Notes: generated from the sequence alone by a model not told the origin. Positions 36,432 through 47,080 are shown, counted from the stretch's first letter. The stretch: 64,000 bases of DNA from Acetatifactor sp. (GCA_022511425.1 JAFLRO010000002.1:1-64000), one strand, 5' to 3'. Made by a program: numbers and translations.

Positions 36432-37859
36432 ATGAAAATACAGAAAATCCGTTTTATTGAGCCGGGTGAGAGGCCATATAAGAACACCATTCTGAACCAT
36501 CTGGTATATGACCGGTATATCAGGACACCTTCAGTAGGGCTGAATACGCTGGCAACCATTGTAAAGAAGGAATATCCGGATACCTTTATGTACAGTGAAG
36601 CCATCTCCAAAATTGTCAGGCGGGATGTTCTGGACGCGGATGTGATTTTTATTGGTATCTTCACGTTCAATGCAAACCGTGGATATCAAATTGCCAGATG
36701 GTTTAAGAAACATACAAAGGCTGTTGTGGTCATGGGCGGACTACATGCCACCATGAATTACCGGGAAGCGGTGCGATATTGTGACTATGTGATGCTGGGG
36801 GAGGGCGACGAGAGCATTCTGGAACTGCTGCATGCCCTGGAAAGCGGGGATCCGCTGAAAGTTTCCGGTCTTGCCTGTCTGAAAAGTGGAAAGCTTAAAT
36901 TGACCGAAGAGCGGAGGCCTCCGGAGAATATTGACGGGATTGCCGACAGAAGTCTGGTCTATCAGTACCGTAACCGGGTTCACTACAACACCATTTGGCC
37001 CCAGGTTCACGCCTCCAGAGGATGTCCTCATAATTGTGATTATTGTGCGCTGGTTCGGCTCTATGGACATCGGGTTCGCACTCGGTCTGTGGAGGATGTC
37101 ATCAAAGATATTCAGTATTCACTGGACTTCTTTAATTCCGGTCGATTCCCCAGGATGCTGCGGGGTGTATGGCTGACGGATGATAACTTTTTTGCTGACC
37201 GGGAATGGGCGATGGCAGTGCTGCGAGGAATCATTGACAGCGGAATCCGTACTCATTTTACGGTTCAGGCCAGGTATGAAGTGGGGTTTGACGATGAAAT
37301 GCTGGCTCTGCTGAAAAAGGCCGGTTTTTTCCAGCTTGCCATCGGAATTGAGTTTATCGATGATGCGGAATTTGAGACCTTCCACAAGAGAAGTACTGTG
37401 GAGGAAATCCGCCGTGCTATCAAAAATATTCAGCGCCACGGAATCAGCGTCCGTGGACTGTTTATCATGGGTGGCGACCAGGACCGGGAGGGGATTGGTG
37501 ACAGGCTGGCAGACTTTGTCATCGAGAATGACATAAAGAGCGTGGTTATCCAATCCATGTATTTTGTTCCGGGCACACCGGTCTATGAGAGAAACCGGGA
37601 CAAATTGCTTCACGAGAACTGGTCGAAATATAACGGATGTGTCGTCCATTACCCAAAGCAGATCAGTCCTTATCAGCTGCAGCTGGAGCATATTCATGCC
37701 TGTAAAAAAATATATTCCCTGAAACGCCTGATGAGGGCACTGATAAGAGAGGACTGGATTCATAAGCTGCTGTTCTTCGGAGAATTTTTCTGGCATCGGA
37801 GTATCTGCCTGGATCTGGAGGATGAACTGCCTTATTTGAAGAAAGTTAGTGAGAGGTAA
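36432..37859 (+). CDS. B12-binding-like domain radical SAM protein
   Basis: HASRGCPHNCDYCAL (CxxxCxxC); N-terminal VVMGGLHATMNYREAVRYCDYVMLGEGDES. Confidence 0.9.
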   Translation: MKIQKIRFIEPGERPYKNTILNHLVYDRYIRTPSVGLNTLATIVKKEYPDTFMYSEAISKIVRRDVLDADVIFIGIFTFNANRGYQIARWFKKHTKAVVVMGGLHATMNYREAVRYCDYVMLGEGDESILELLHALESGDPLKVSGLACLKSGKLKLTEERRPPENIDGIADRSLVYQYRNRVHYNTIWPQVHASRGCPHNCDYCALVRLYGHRVRTRSVEDVIKDIQYSLDFFNSGRFPRMLRGVWLTDDNFFADREWAMAVLRGIIDSGIRTHFTVQARYEVGFDDEMLALLKKAGFFQLAIGIEFIDDAEFETFHKRSTVEEIRRAIKNIQRHGISVRGLFIMGGDQDREGIGDRLADFVIENDIKSVVIQSMYFVPGTPVYERNRDKLLHENWSKYNGCVVHYPKQISPYQLQLEHIHACKKIYSLKRLMRALIREDWIHKLLFFGEFFWHRSICLDLEDELPYLKKVSER

Positions 37860-37874
37860 CAAAGCATGCGGTTG

Positions 37875-37923
37875 CGGAGCTGTTTCAAAGACATCTTTTG
37901 TCTTGGGACGGCTCCGTTTTTTA
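37875..37923 (+). terminator. Intrinsic terminator closing the eCIS-signalling gene run
   Basis: cggagctgtttcaaagaca-tctt-ttgtcttgggacggctccg followed by tttttt. Confidence 0.85.
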
Positions 37924-38052
37924 TCCTCGGAAAAAAGCAATAATTGCACAGGATTCCACAAGGTTTAAGGAGTCTATCGAACTAAAGTATATTAAACTTG
38001 TATTATCAAAATGGACGTGTTGTGCCCTTTGGCAGCAGAAATGGAGGAAACT

Positions 38053-39753
38053 ATGGCAGGACCAACAGCTCCGAAGGATCCGGAGAAAAAACGAAAGAGT
38101 TTTTATATTATGCGGAATAAGGAGGTTGCGGGATCCCCGCAGCAGGACGGAAGAGGTGTGCAGACCATCTACCTGGATAATTCCCGGATGGTGAGTTTTG
38201 CCCGTATCACGGGTGGCATCACAGACGAGGAAATACTTGGACTTCTGCCGACAGCAGAGGGATTCCGAAAGCTTGTGTACTCTATCGGCGTCACAGTGGA
38301 GACGGAAGATCCCACAGAGACCACGGAATTTGTGATGCAGATGTATGGAAAACGTGACCCCTACAGATCCGGAACGGTCTTTCAGGTTCCTGTGAAAGCC
38401 GACGGTATGGAGAATGTCATAAAGCTGTCTGAAATTGGCTGGTCCGACGACGATAATGTGCCCGGACAGATGCGTTTTGTATTTGAAAAGGCCGGCACTT
38501 TAGCAAAGGTTTCTGTCCGTCTGTACTTACAGGACGGTTTTGACGTGCCGGAGCCGGAGGAGGAGTGTGAGGCTGATCTGGAAAGTCCTGAGTACCGGAA
38601 GATGCTGGAAAAATCTCTGGTTCAGACGGGGAATACACTGCGTCTGAAGAGGGTGATTGAAAGAGCAAAGAGGGGTGAAGATGTGACGGTGGCCTTCATC
38701 GGCGGCTCCATTACCCAGGGCGCTGGAGCAATCCCCATCAATACCCAGTGCTATGCTTACAAGGCTTTTCAGGGGTTCTGCAAGTTGGCGGGGAAGGGCA
38801 CTGAGGAGAATATCCATTATGTGAAGGCCGGCGTGGGCGGCACTTCCTCAGAGCTTGGCATGGTGCGCTATCAGCGGGATGTATGCAATGAGGGCTCGGT
38901 GAAGCCCGATTTGGTTGTGGTGGAATTCGCAGTGAACGATGAGGGTGATGAGACCAAGGGGGAGAGCTATGACAGCCTGGTGAATAAGATCTGGCTGTCG
39001 GAGCAGCAGCCTGCCGTAGTGCTGTTGTTCTCTGTATTTAGTGATGATTATAACCTTCAGGAGCGCTTAGGGAAGGTGGGAAAGGCTTATAATCTGCCAA
39101 TGGTCAGTGTAAAGGACTGCGTTGTTGAGCAGTTCTATAAGAAAACCGGACAGGGCAGAGTGTTCAGCAAAGCCCAGTTCTTTTATGATGTGTACCATCC
39201 CAGCAATCTGGGGCATACAGTGATGGCGGACTGCCTTGTGCAGCTGTTTGAAACTGTGGACGGGCTGCCGGGAGACGATACGGAGCCGGATCTTACGCAG
39301 ATTGCAGCTCCTTACGGAAGGGAGTTTGCCGGCATCAAACTTTTGGATCGGGCTAACGTACCTGAGGGAGTAAAGATTGACTGCGGTGATTTCACAGAAA
39401 AGGATGAGGAACTGCAGGCAGTGGAAAGAAATCTGGATTTGGAACTCACGAGGCAGTTCCCCGACAACTGGATGCATAAGAGCGGCAGCAAGCCTTTTGT
39501 GATAGATATTGTGAGCAGCGCTCTGTTGATCGTGGAGAAGGATTCTGCGGATCCGGCCACGGGAATTGCAGAAATCAGGGTGGACGGAGAGCTGGTGCGC
39601 AGCATTAATCCCCGTGAGGTGGGATGGAATCACTGCAATGCTCTGATCTGCTTCCGCGGGAAGGAGAAGAAGGAGCATCACGTGGAAATCTCCATGCAGC
39701 CGGGGGATGAGGAGAAGCAGTTCACTATCCTGGGATTCGGATATGTAGAATAA
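38053..39753 (+). CDS. SGNH/GDSL-type esterase (putative carbohydrate esterase)
   Basis: VAFIGGSITQGAGAIP...VVVEFAVNDEGDE...FYDVYHPSNLGHTVMADCL; SD ggagg before ATG 38053. Confidence 0.82.
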   Translation: MAGPTAPKDPEKKRKSFYIMRNKEVAGSPQQDGRGVQTIYLDNSRMVSFARITGGITDEEILGLLPTAEGFRKLVYSIGVTVETEDPTETTEFVMQMYGKRDPYRSGTVFQVPVKADGMENVIKLSEIGWSDDDNVPGQMRFVFEKAGTLAKVSVRLYLQDGFDVPEPEEECEADLESPEYRKMLEKSLVQTGNTLRLKRVIERAKRGEDVTVAFIGGSITQGAGAIPINTQCYAYKAFQGFCKLAGKGTEENIHYVKAGVGGTSSELGMVRYQRDVCNEGSVKPDLVVVEFAVNDEGDETKGESYDSLVNKIWLSEQQPAVVLLFSVFSDDYNLQERLGKVGKAYNLPMVSVKDCVVEQFYKKTGQGRVFSKAQFFYDVYHPSNLGHTVMADCLVQLFETVDGLPGDDTEPDLTQIAAPYGREFAGIKLLDRANVPEGVKIDCGDFTEKDEELQAVERNLDLELTRQFPDNWMHKSGSKPFVIDIVSSALLIVEKDSADPATGIAEIRVDGELVRSINPREVGWNHCNALICFRGKEKKEHHVEISMQPGDEEKQFTILGFGYVE

Positions 39754-39865
39754 AGATATGTAGAGTATGGTCTGGAGTAGACCACAGCCGGTGGAGCAGG
39801 GGTGTTGACGGAGAGATTAATGGAATTTTAGTGGGCTGCCAGTGGGGCAGCGGAAAAGAGGCAGT

Positions 39866-42757
39866 ATGGAAATGAAACTTGTGGAAAGCGGTAAAGCCCT
39901 TCCCATACTTGTGGAAAGTCAGGCTTTTGAGGGTGTAAGGCTGATTGCAGAGACGGTGGCGGAGGATATTCGCCTTGTGACGGATATAAGCCCTGAGCTT
40001 CTGGCGGAGACGGCGCTGGAGGACAGTATTCAGAAATTGTGCAAGGGTATGATTTTCTGTGCAACCGTGGGACACAGTCCTCTGTTGGAACGCCTTGAAG
40101 CGGAATGTAAATTTTCGTCAGCGGAGCTGAAGAATAAGCGGGAGGTGTTCAAAATTGTCCTGGTGGAGCAGCCTTTTTCAGGGGTGGAGAAGGCGTTGAT
40201 CATCTGTGGCAGTGATAAGCGGGGGACGATTTACGGTATGTTCACTCTGTCGGAGTATTTGGGTGTTACCCCCTTAGTATACTGGGGAGACGCTGCGCCG
40301 GCAAAAGTCAGTGAGCCCGTGGTAAAGGCGGATATTGAAGTGATCTCAAAGGAACCCAGTGTTCGTTACAGAGGTTTCTTCATCAACGACGAATGGCCCT
40401 GTTTCGGCAATTGGGTCAACGACCATTTTGGCGGATTTAATGCCGATGCTTACCGGCATGTATTTGAGTTTCTGCTGCGGATGAAGGGAAATTATCTCTG
40501 GCCTGCAATGTGGTCGTCTTCCTTCCCTTTGGATGGCCCCGGCAGCAGGAATGAGGAGCTTGCGGACATTTACGGTGTGGTCATGGGCTATTCCCACCAC
40601 GAACCCTGTCTGCGAGCCAGTGAGGAGTGGGATAAGGTCAGGGGTGAGGGCACTCGTTACGGCAATGCATGGAATTTTTATACCAACGAACAGGGGCTTC
40701 TGAATTACTGGGAAGACAGTTTGAAGCGCAGCGGCAAATATGAGAATGTCATTACAATCGGTATGCGGGGAGAGCGGGATACTTCCATGCTGGGGGAGAA
40801 TGCCACAGTACAGGAGAACGTTGAGCTTTTAAAGGATATCATCCGGAAGCAGCGGCAGCTGATTAAGGAGCATGTGAATCCCGATCTCTCTCAGGTGCCT
40901 CAGATGCTTGCTCTTTATAAGGAGGTAGAGGCTTACTTTTACGGGGACGAGAACACGCCCGGTCTCAAGGATTGGGAGGAGCTGGACGGAGTGATCTGTA
41001 TGCTCTGCGAGGACAATTTCGGTCATTTACGCACGCTGCCCGAAGCTTCCATGCGGAACCGCCCCGGCGGTTTTGGCATGTATTATCACTTCGATTATCA
41101 CGGAGGTCCCATCTCTTATGAGTGGGTGGACTCAACGCCTCTGTCCAAGACATGGGAGCAGATGTGCATGGCCTACGAGTACGGCATCCGGGATCTGTGG
41201 ATTGTGAATGTGGGCGACCTGAAGTTTCACGAAGTGCCGTTAACGTATTTCCTTGCGCTGGCATATGATTACGAGAAGTGGGGATACAGCAATCCTGAGA
41301 GCTATCGGGAATTTACTGCCCAGTGGGCAAAGAAGTGCTTCCCGAAGGCGGGTGACGATTTACAGAAAAAGATCGTTAAGGTGTTTACAGAATACATAGA
41401 TATTAATCATCTTCGCAGGCCGGAGGCTCAGAATGCAGACATTTATCACCCCTGCCATTTTCAGGAAGCGGATCGTATGTGGAGGCGTGCGGAAGCTGTG
41501 GAAAAGCTGTCTGCGGAGGTTTATGATAAGCTGTCGGCGGAGGAGAAGGATGCCTGGTACAGCATGGTGCATTTTTCAGCCACAGCTAGTATGAATCTGC
41601 TGAAGATGAACCTGATTGCTGCAAAGAACCATCGGTATGCAAAGCAGGGAAGAACGGTGGCTAACCATTATATTGGAGTGGGGCAGAGTGCTATTGTAAA
41701 AGACAGGGAATTAATAGAGGAGTTTGGAAGATTCAAGGACGGGAAATGGGACGGAATGCAGCTTGCACCTCATATAGGTTTTACACGCTGGAACGAGGAT
41801 GGCTGCCAATACCCGTATATTTGTCTTATGGAACCGGTGCAGAAACCCAGAATGAGTGTGTCCAGATGCGACGGTGATGTGGTCTGTGTGAAAAATTACG
41901 GAGGTCCTTCCGCGATAAAGGTAGAGGATTTCCGGTCAGCAGGCTGTGAAAAAGTGTATTTGGAGGTAGCAAACGACGGTGTGGGATTTATTCGCTTCCA
42001 GATTCGGTCGGAATCGGGGAAGATTCCGGATTGGCTGGAGGTCAGTCCGGTTTCCGGCGAGGTGGAGCAGCTGCAGCAGATAGAACTTCGCTGTCTGCGG
42101 GATAAGCTTCCTGCAGGAACCATAAGTCAGCAGCTTCTGATCAGCGATGGGGAGACAACGGTTGCTGTGGACATCACAGCTTCGGCGCCGGAGCGGATGG
42201 AATTGCCCGTTGGAACTTTTCTTCCTATGAACGGAGTGGTGACCATGGATGCGGACCACTATGGCTCGAAGAAGGATACCGGTCGAGGGGAATTCCGGAC
42301 GATCAGAGGTTATGGTCGTTACGGTGTGGGCGTGAAGGTATTTCCCAGCACGGCTGATTTTTCGGTGGAGGAAGAGCGGCCTGAACTGGTGTATCGATTC
42401 TGGAGTCGGGATGAAGGCAATTACAGAGTGGAGCTGCTGGCTGCACCTACAAATTCGCCGGTGAATGGAAGACCTTTGCGTGTCACAGTGGATAATGGAC
42501 AGGGTGAGCAGCAGGTGTTGACGCTGGTAGAGAAGGATTTTTTGGCTGGGGACAACAGGGATGCCAGGTGGTGTCAAGGGGTGTTGGACCAGATCAGAGT
42601 GGTGCAGACGGTGATGCATTTTGGGAGCGGGGTGCAGCAGCTTAAGGTGGGTGCGCTGGAGGCTGGATTGGTGCTTGAGAGGGTTCGGGTTTATCCGGAT
42701 CATATGAAGCTGCCGGTGTCTTATTTAGGGCCGGAGGAATCTTGGCGTAAGCAGTGA
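39866..42757 (+). CDS. GH115-family (alpha-glucuronidase) glycoside hydrolase
   Basis: GTIYGMFTLSEYLGVTPLVYWGDAAP...PSVRYRGFFINDEWPCFGNWVNDHFGGFNADAYRHVFEFLLRMKGNYLWPAMWSSSF. Confidence 0.87.
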   Translation: MEMKLVESGKALPILVESQAFEGVRLIAETVAEDIRLVTDISPELLAETALEDSIQKLCKGMIFCATVGHSPLLERLEAECKFSSAELKNKREVFKIVLVEQPFSGVEKALIICGSDKRGTIYGMFTLSEYLGVTPLVYWGDAAPAKVSEPVVKADIEVISKEPSVRYRGFFINDEWPCFGNWVNDHFGGFNADAYRHVFEFLLRMKGNYLWPAMWSSSFPLDGPGSRNEELADIYGVVMGYSHHEPCLRASEEWDKVRGEGTRYGNAWNFYTNEQGLLNYWEDSLKRSGKYENVITIGMRGERDTSMLGENATVQENVELLKDIIRKQRQLIKEHVNPDLSQVPQMLALYKEVEAYFYGDENTPGLKDWEELDGVICMLCEDNFGHLRTLPEASMRNRPGGFGMYYHFDYHGGPISYEWVDSTPLSKTWEQMCMAYEYGIRDLWIVNVGDLKFHEVPLTYFLALAYDYEKWGYSNPESYREFTAQWAKKCFPKAGDDLQKKIVKVFTEYIDINHLRRPEAQNADIYHPCHFQEADRMWRRAEAVEKLSAEVYDKLSAEEKDAWYSMVHFSATASMNLLKMNLIAAKNHRYAKQGRTVANHYIGVGQSAIVKDRELIEEFGRFKDGKWDGMQLAPHIGFTRWNEDGCQYPYICLMEPVQKPRMSVSRCDGDVVCVKNYGGPSAIKVEDFRSAGCEKVYLEVANDGVGFIRFQIRSESGKIPDWLEVSPVSGEVEQLQQIELRCLRDKLPAGTISQQLLISDGETTVAVDITASAPERMELPVGTFLPMNGVVTMDADHYGSKKDTGRGEFRTIRGYGRYGVGVKVFPSTADFSVEEERPELVYRFWSRDEGNYRVELLAAPTNSPVNGRPLRVTVDNGQGEQQVLTLVEKDFLAGDNRDARWCQGVLDQIRVVQTVMHFGSGVQQLKVGALEAGLVLERVRVYPDHMKLPVSYLGPEESWRKQ

Positions 42758-42778
42758 GATATAAAAGGAGGTTGTAGA

Positions 42779-44908
42779 ATGAGAGATAGGAAAGAAGCGG
42801 CGAGAAGGGCTAAGGAGCTGGTTGCTAAGATGACGTTGGAGGAGAAGGCGGAGCAGTTGAAGTATGGGGCTCCGGCTATTCCCAGGTTGGGCGTGCCGGC
42901 GTATAATTGGTGGAATGAGGCGCTGCATGGGGTGGCCAGGGCCGGAGTGGCTACGGTGTTTCCACAGGCTATCGGTATGGCGGCTGCTTTTGATGCGGAG
43001 CTGATGAAGGAAGCCGGGGATGTGATTGCCACCGAGGGTCGGGCCAAGTACAATGAGTACAGTAAGCAGGGGGATAGGGATATTTATAAGGGGCTGACTT
43101 TCTGGTCTCCAAATGTGAATATTTTTAGAGATCCCAGGTGGGGCAGAGGTCATGAGACTTACGGTGAGGATCCCTATTTGACCGGTGAGCTGGGCAAGGC
43201 TTTTGTGGAAGGTCTGCAGGGAGACGGGGAGTATCTGAAGTCCGCGGCTTGCGCGAAGCATTTTGCAGTGCATTCCGGTCCGGAGGCGCTGCGTCATAAG
43301 TTTGACGCGAAGGCATCTGAGAAGGATATGAGGGAGACTTATCTGCCGGCATTTGAGAAGCTGGTGAAGGAGGCCGGGGTTGAAGCTGTCATGGGGGCTT
43401 ATAACAGGACCAACGGAGAGCCTTGTTGCGGAAGTACCACGCTGATTGAGAAAATCCTGCGGGGCGAGTGGCAGTTTGAGGGGCACTTTGTGTCAGATTG
43501 TTGGGCAATACGGGATTTCCATACCCAGCATATGGTGACAGATACTGCGGAGGAGTCTGCAGCAATGGCGCTGAAGGCTGGCTGTGATGTGAACTGCGGC
43601 AACACCTATCTGCATCTTTTGAAGGCTTATGAGCAGGAGCTGATCACGGAGGAGGATATCACCCGTGCTGCCGAGCGTCTATTCACCACCAGATTCCTGC
43701 TGGGACTTTTTGATGGCTCGGAATACGACGGGCTGGGCCTGGAGAAGGTGGAGTGTAAAGAACATCTGGCTCTGGCAGAGCGTGCAGCGGCGGAGTCTGT
43801 GGTATTGTTGAAGAATGACGGAATTCTGCCTCTTAAAAAGGAAAACCTTAAGGCAATCGGTGTGGTTGGTCCCAATGCCAACAGCCGGGTGGCTTTGATC
43901 GGAAATTACCACGGTACTGCATCCCGCTATATCACCGTGCTGGAGGGTATCCAGGACGCTGTGGGCGAGGATGTGAGAGTATTTTATTCTGAGGGATGCC
44001 ACCTGTTCAAGGATAGGGTGGAGGGCCTGGCTGAAGGTCCTGACCGCATCAGTGAGGCGAAAGCTGTGGCGGAGCACAGCGATGTGGTTATTTTGTGTGT
44101 GGGCCTGGATGAGACCCTGGAAGGGGAAGAGGGTGATACCGGAAACAGCTATGCATCCGGCGACAAAAATGACCTGCTTTTGCCTGAACCCCAGAGACAG
44201 CTGCTGGAAGCAATGGCAGAGACCGGTAAACCTGTAATTCTGATCAACATGACGGGAAGCGCCATGGATCTTAAGTATGCACAGGAGCACTGCGCGGCTG
44301 TGATACAGTCCTGGTATCCCGGTGCAAGAGGAGGCAAGGTGATTGCAGACATTCTGCTGGGTGCCATCTCTCCTTCCGGCAAACTGCCAGTGACCTTTTA
44401 TCGTGACACAGAGGGGCTGCCTGACTTTGAGGATTATTCCATGAAGGGAAGGACCTATCGGTATCTGACAGAGGAACCTCTCTATCCCTTCGGCTACGGT
44501 CTGACTTACGGCGATGTGCAGCTAAAGAGCGTCTCCTGCGGAGGGCAGGAGGCTGTAAAGGGCGGCAAGGTAGCTCTGAAGCAAGAGGACTTTTCTGTAA
44601 AGGCAACAGTGGTCAATAACAGCAGTATTGCACAGGATGAGGTCGTGCAGGTGTACATAAAGGCTGATTCCGCAAATGCAGTTCCCAACGGTAAGCTCTG
44701 CGGCTTTGCCAGGGTTTCGCTTAAGCCCGGCGAGAGCAGCACGGTGGAGGTACCTGTGGACAAGGATGCCTTTACTGTCATCAACGACAAGGGCGAGAAG
44801 CTGATTGACAGCAGTTCTTTTGTTGTCAGTGTTGGCTTCGGCCAGCCGGATGAGCGAACGAAGATACTTACCGGAAAGGAATGTCTGAAGTTTACGGTTG
44901 AATTGTAA
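42779..44908 (+). CDS. GH3 family glycosidase (beta-xylosidase/glucosidase-like)
   Basis: LVAKMTLEEKAEQLKYGAPAIPRLGVPAYNWWNEALHGVARAG...SPNVNIFRDPRWGRGHETYGEDPYLTG. Confidence 0.93.
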   Translation: MRDRKEAARRAKELVAKMTLEEKAEQLKYGAPAIPRLGVPAYNWWNEALHGVARAGVATVFPQAIGMAAAFDAELMKEAGDVIATEGRAKYNEYSKQGDRDIYKGLTFWSPNVNIFRDPRWGRGHETYGEDPYLTGELGKAFVEGLQGDGEYLKSAACAKHFAVHSGPEALRHKFDAKASEKDMRETYLPAFEKLVKEAGVEAVMGAYNRTNGEPCCGSTTLIEKILRGEWQFEGHFVSDCWAIRDFHTQHMVTDTAEESAAMALKAGCDVNCGNTYLHLLKAYEQELITEEDITRAAERLFTTRFLLGLFDGSEYDGLGLEKVECKEHLALAERAAAESVVLLKNDGILPLKKENLKAIGVVGPNANSRVALIGNYHGTASRYITVLEGIQDAVGEDVRVFYSEGCHLFKDRVEGLAEGPDRISEAKAVAEHSDVVILCVGLDETLEGEEGDTGNSYASGDKNDLLLPEPQRQLLEAMAETGKPVILINMTGSAMDLKYAQEHCAAVIQSWYPGARGGKVIADILLGAISPSGKLPVTFYRDTEGLPDFEDYSMKGRTYRYLTEEPLYPFGYGLTYGDVQLKSVSCGGQEAVKGGKVALKQEDFSVKATVVNNSSIAQDEVVQVYIKADSANAVPNGKLCGFARVSLKPGESSTVEVPVDKDAFTVINDKGEKLIDSSSFVVSVGFGQPDERTKILTGKECLKFTVEL

Positions 44909-44938
44909 GGCAGTATCGATAATGCAATATATGGGAAG

Positions 44939-44970
44939 CGGGTGAAGGGAAGTATTTTCACCCGTTTTCT
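44939..44970 (+). terminator. Terminator after the GH3 gene
   Basis: cgggtgaa-gggaagtatt-ttcacccg-ttttct. Confidence 0.8.
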
Positions 44971-45234
44971 AATTCATGACAATAGATAGGTTATGTCGTG
45001 CAGTGCAGTGTACTTATTATGTCTTTTCTATGTTAGTTTTGCTTGACTTATAGTCTGTTCTATGGTATTTTATAGAAAAGCATTAGTATTCTTGTGATAT
45101 ATTTCATCTATAATGTCTGATTTCAAAGAACTTCGATGCTTTTGCAACCCATTATTACAATAGCAGAGAGGCGAATTGAAACTGACGTTTTGAACCAGGC
45201 ATGACTGCGTCTCCTGCGAAAGGAGGCAAAAACT

Positions 45235-46047
45235 GTGTCTGGTAAGGAGGAAGACTTTAATAGGCGGCGGGAAATTGTCCGCAGCTTGAATGTGATGGAT
45301 GATGATCTCTTTACTAAGGTTGCAGAGGATGTGCCCGCTATGGAGGAGATACTTTCCGTTCTATCGCAGGATCCGGAGCTTCGGCTGTTGTGGAGCAAAT
45401 CCCAAGTCCACATTCGAAATTGCGGTACGCGTTCTGTGACGTTGGATGCTATGTGCGAATCTGTAAGTGGTACCCTATATAGTGTGGAGATGGAAAAATC
45501 CAACCGGGATGACCACCAGCGCCGGGTGCGCTACAATAGTTCAAACATAGACACGATGTATACAGAGAAGGGTCTGGATTTCAAAGAAATTCCCAATCTG
45601 TGCATGATTTACCTGTCGAAGGCAGATTTCCTGCGGGGAGGAAAATGCCTATATCATATAGACCGCACAGTACGGGGAAGCGCTCAGGTGGTGGAAAACG
45701 GAGTAAAAGAAATCTACGTGAATGCTCGGGTCAACGACGGTTCAAAAGTGGCACAGCTGATGCAGTATATGAAAAACACAAGGGGAGAGAATCCCCTGTT
45801 CCCAAAACTGTCTGCAAGGGTTCGGTATTTAAAGGAAGAACAGAAAGGAGTGGAGCAGATGTGTGAAGCGGTAGAGAAATATGCACAGGAGAAGGCGGAG
45901 GAAGCGGCAAAGGAAGCGGCAAAGGAAGTGGCAAAAAGCAGTGCAATTCTTTTGTTTCAGAACGGAGTCAGCTTTGAGGTCGTGGCAAAGAGTATCAAGC
46001 AACTAACGCGCAAGGAACTGGAGAAAATATATCAGGCAGCGCACTGA
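45235..46047 (+). CDS. Rpn-family PD-(D/E)XK nuclease/putative transposase-like protein
   Basis: LWSKSQVHIRN...VTLDAMCESVSGTLYSVEMEKSNRDDHQRRVRYNSSNIDTMYTEKGLDFKEIPNLCMIYL; coiled-coil EEAAKEAAKEVAK; SD aaaggagg then GTG. Confidence 0.82.
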   Translation: MSGKEEDFNRRREIVRSLNVMDDDLFTKVAEDVPAMEEILSVLSQDPELRLLWSKSQVHIRNCGTRSVTLDAMCESVSGTLYSVEMEKSNRDDHQRRVRYNSSNIDTMYTEKGLDFKEIPNLCMIYLSKADFLRGGKCLYHIDRTVRGSAQVVENGVKEIYVNARVNDGSKVAQLMQYMKNTRGENPLFPKLSARVRYLKEEQKGVEQMCEAVEKYAQEKAEEAAKEAAKEVAKSSAILLFQNGVSFEVVAKSIKQLTRKELEKIYQAAH

Positions 46048-46060
46048 TGGAGTAAAGAAG

Positions 46061-46897
46061 ATGAAGACTTTATATGTCACCGACTTGGATGGAACGCTGT
46101 TAAATCAGGCTGCAAAAGTCAGCGAACGAAGTATTGAAATTATTAACCGGCTGGTGGAGGAAGGGATGCTCTTTACCTACGCCACGGCGCGTTCGCTGGT
46201 ATCAGCTGCAGTGGCTACTGACGGACTAACAGCAAAGATTCCTGTGATTGCATATAACGGAGCTTTTATATTCAAGCCGGATACTGGAGAGGTGCTGCAC
46301 TCGGTAAAATTCACGGAGGAGGAAATGCATAACATTCGCGGGGCTTTAGAGAAAAACAATATTTCTCCTTTGGTATACTCCGTGATTGATGGAGCGGACA
46401 GGCTGTCCTGGGATGTGGACCGAGAAAACGAGGGAATGAGAAATTATCTGAGCCGGAGACAGGGAGACAGACGTCTGCGACCATTGCAAGGAAATGACGG
46501 TCTATATGCCGGTGAGGTGTTTTATTTTACATGCGTTGGCACATATGAGGAGTTGAAGCCACTGTATGATACAATGAGCGTTAGCGGACTGGAGCAGGCG
46601 GACACCCGATATGTCTGTACTCTCCAGAAAGAGCTCTATCAGCCCGAGTATTTCTGTGAGATTATGCCAGCTGAAGCTACAAAAGCAAGAGCAATTATGA
46701 GATTGAAAGAGCTATGGAATTGTGATAGGATTGTATCCTTTGGAGATGCAATCAACGATATTCCTATGTTTCGGATTTCGGATGAGTGCTATGCTGTGGA
46801 AAATGCGGTGGATGAGTTGAAGGCAATGGCTACAGGTATCATTGCCTCCAATGAAGAGGACGGTGTGGCGAAGTGGCTGCAGCATCATTTTAATTAA
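46061..46897 (+). CDS. HAD-superfamily Cof-type hydrolase
   Basis: LYVTDLDGTLLNQAAKVSERSIEIINRLVEEGMLFTYATARS...SFGDAINDIPMFRISDECYAVENA. Confidence 0.93.
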   Translation: MKTLYVTDLDGTLLNQAAKVSERSIEIINRLVEEGMLFTYATARSLVSAAVATDGLTAKIPVIAYNGAFIFKPDTGEVLHSVKFTEEEMHNIRGALEKNNISPLVYSVIDGADRLSWDVDRENEGMRNYLSRRQGDRRLRPLQGNDGLYAGEVFYFTCVGTYEELKPLYDTMSVSGLEQADTRYVCTLQKELYQPEYFCEIMPAEATKARAIMRLKELWNCDRIVSFGDAINDIPMFRISDECYAVENAVDELKAMATGIIASNEEDGVAKWLQHHFN

Positions 46898-47080
46898 TAG
46901 TATGACTAAGATAATAAAAACTATATAATATAATATAATTATATAACATAATAGATATCTATTGCAATAAATTAATAAATTGGTTATACTTAAGGTGCGG
47001 GTAGCGCGCAAACCTGTACTGTAACATAAAAATGGCGTATTAAGCGCTTGGCACAATCAAATTATGAAAGGTGAAAAGAT

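Noticed and set aside
45235-46047. Mobile element call for the Rpn-like gene
   Set aside because: No terminal inverted repeats or target-site duplications seen; Rpn proteins are nucleases commonly annotated as transposases
46905-46985. AT-rich low-complexity stretch as a possible regulatory or origin element
   Set aside because: Only simple A/T composition; no defined repeat unit or motif
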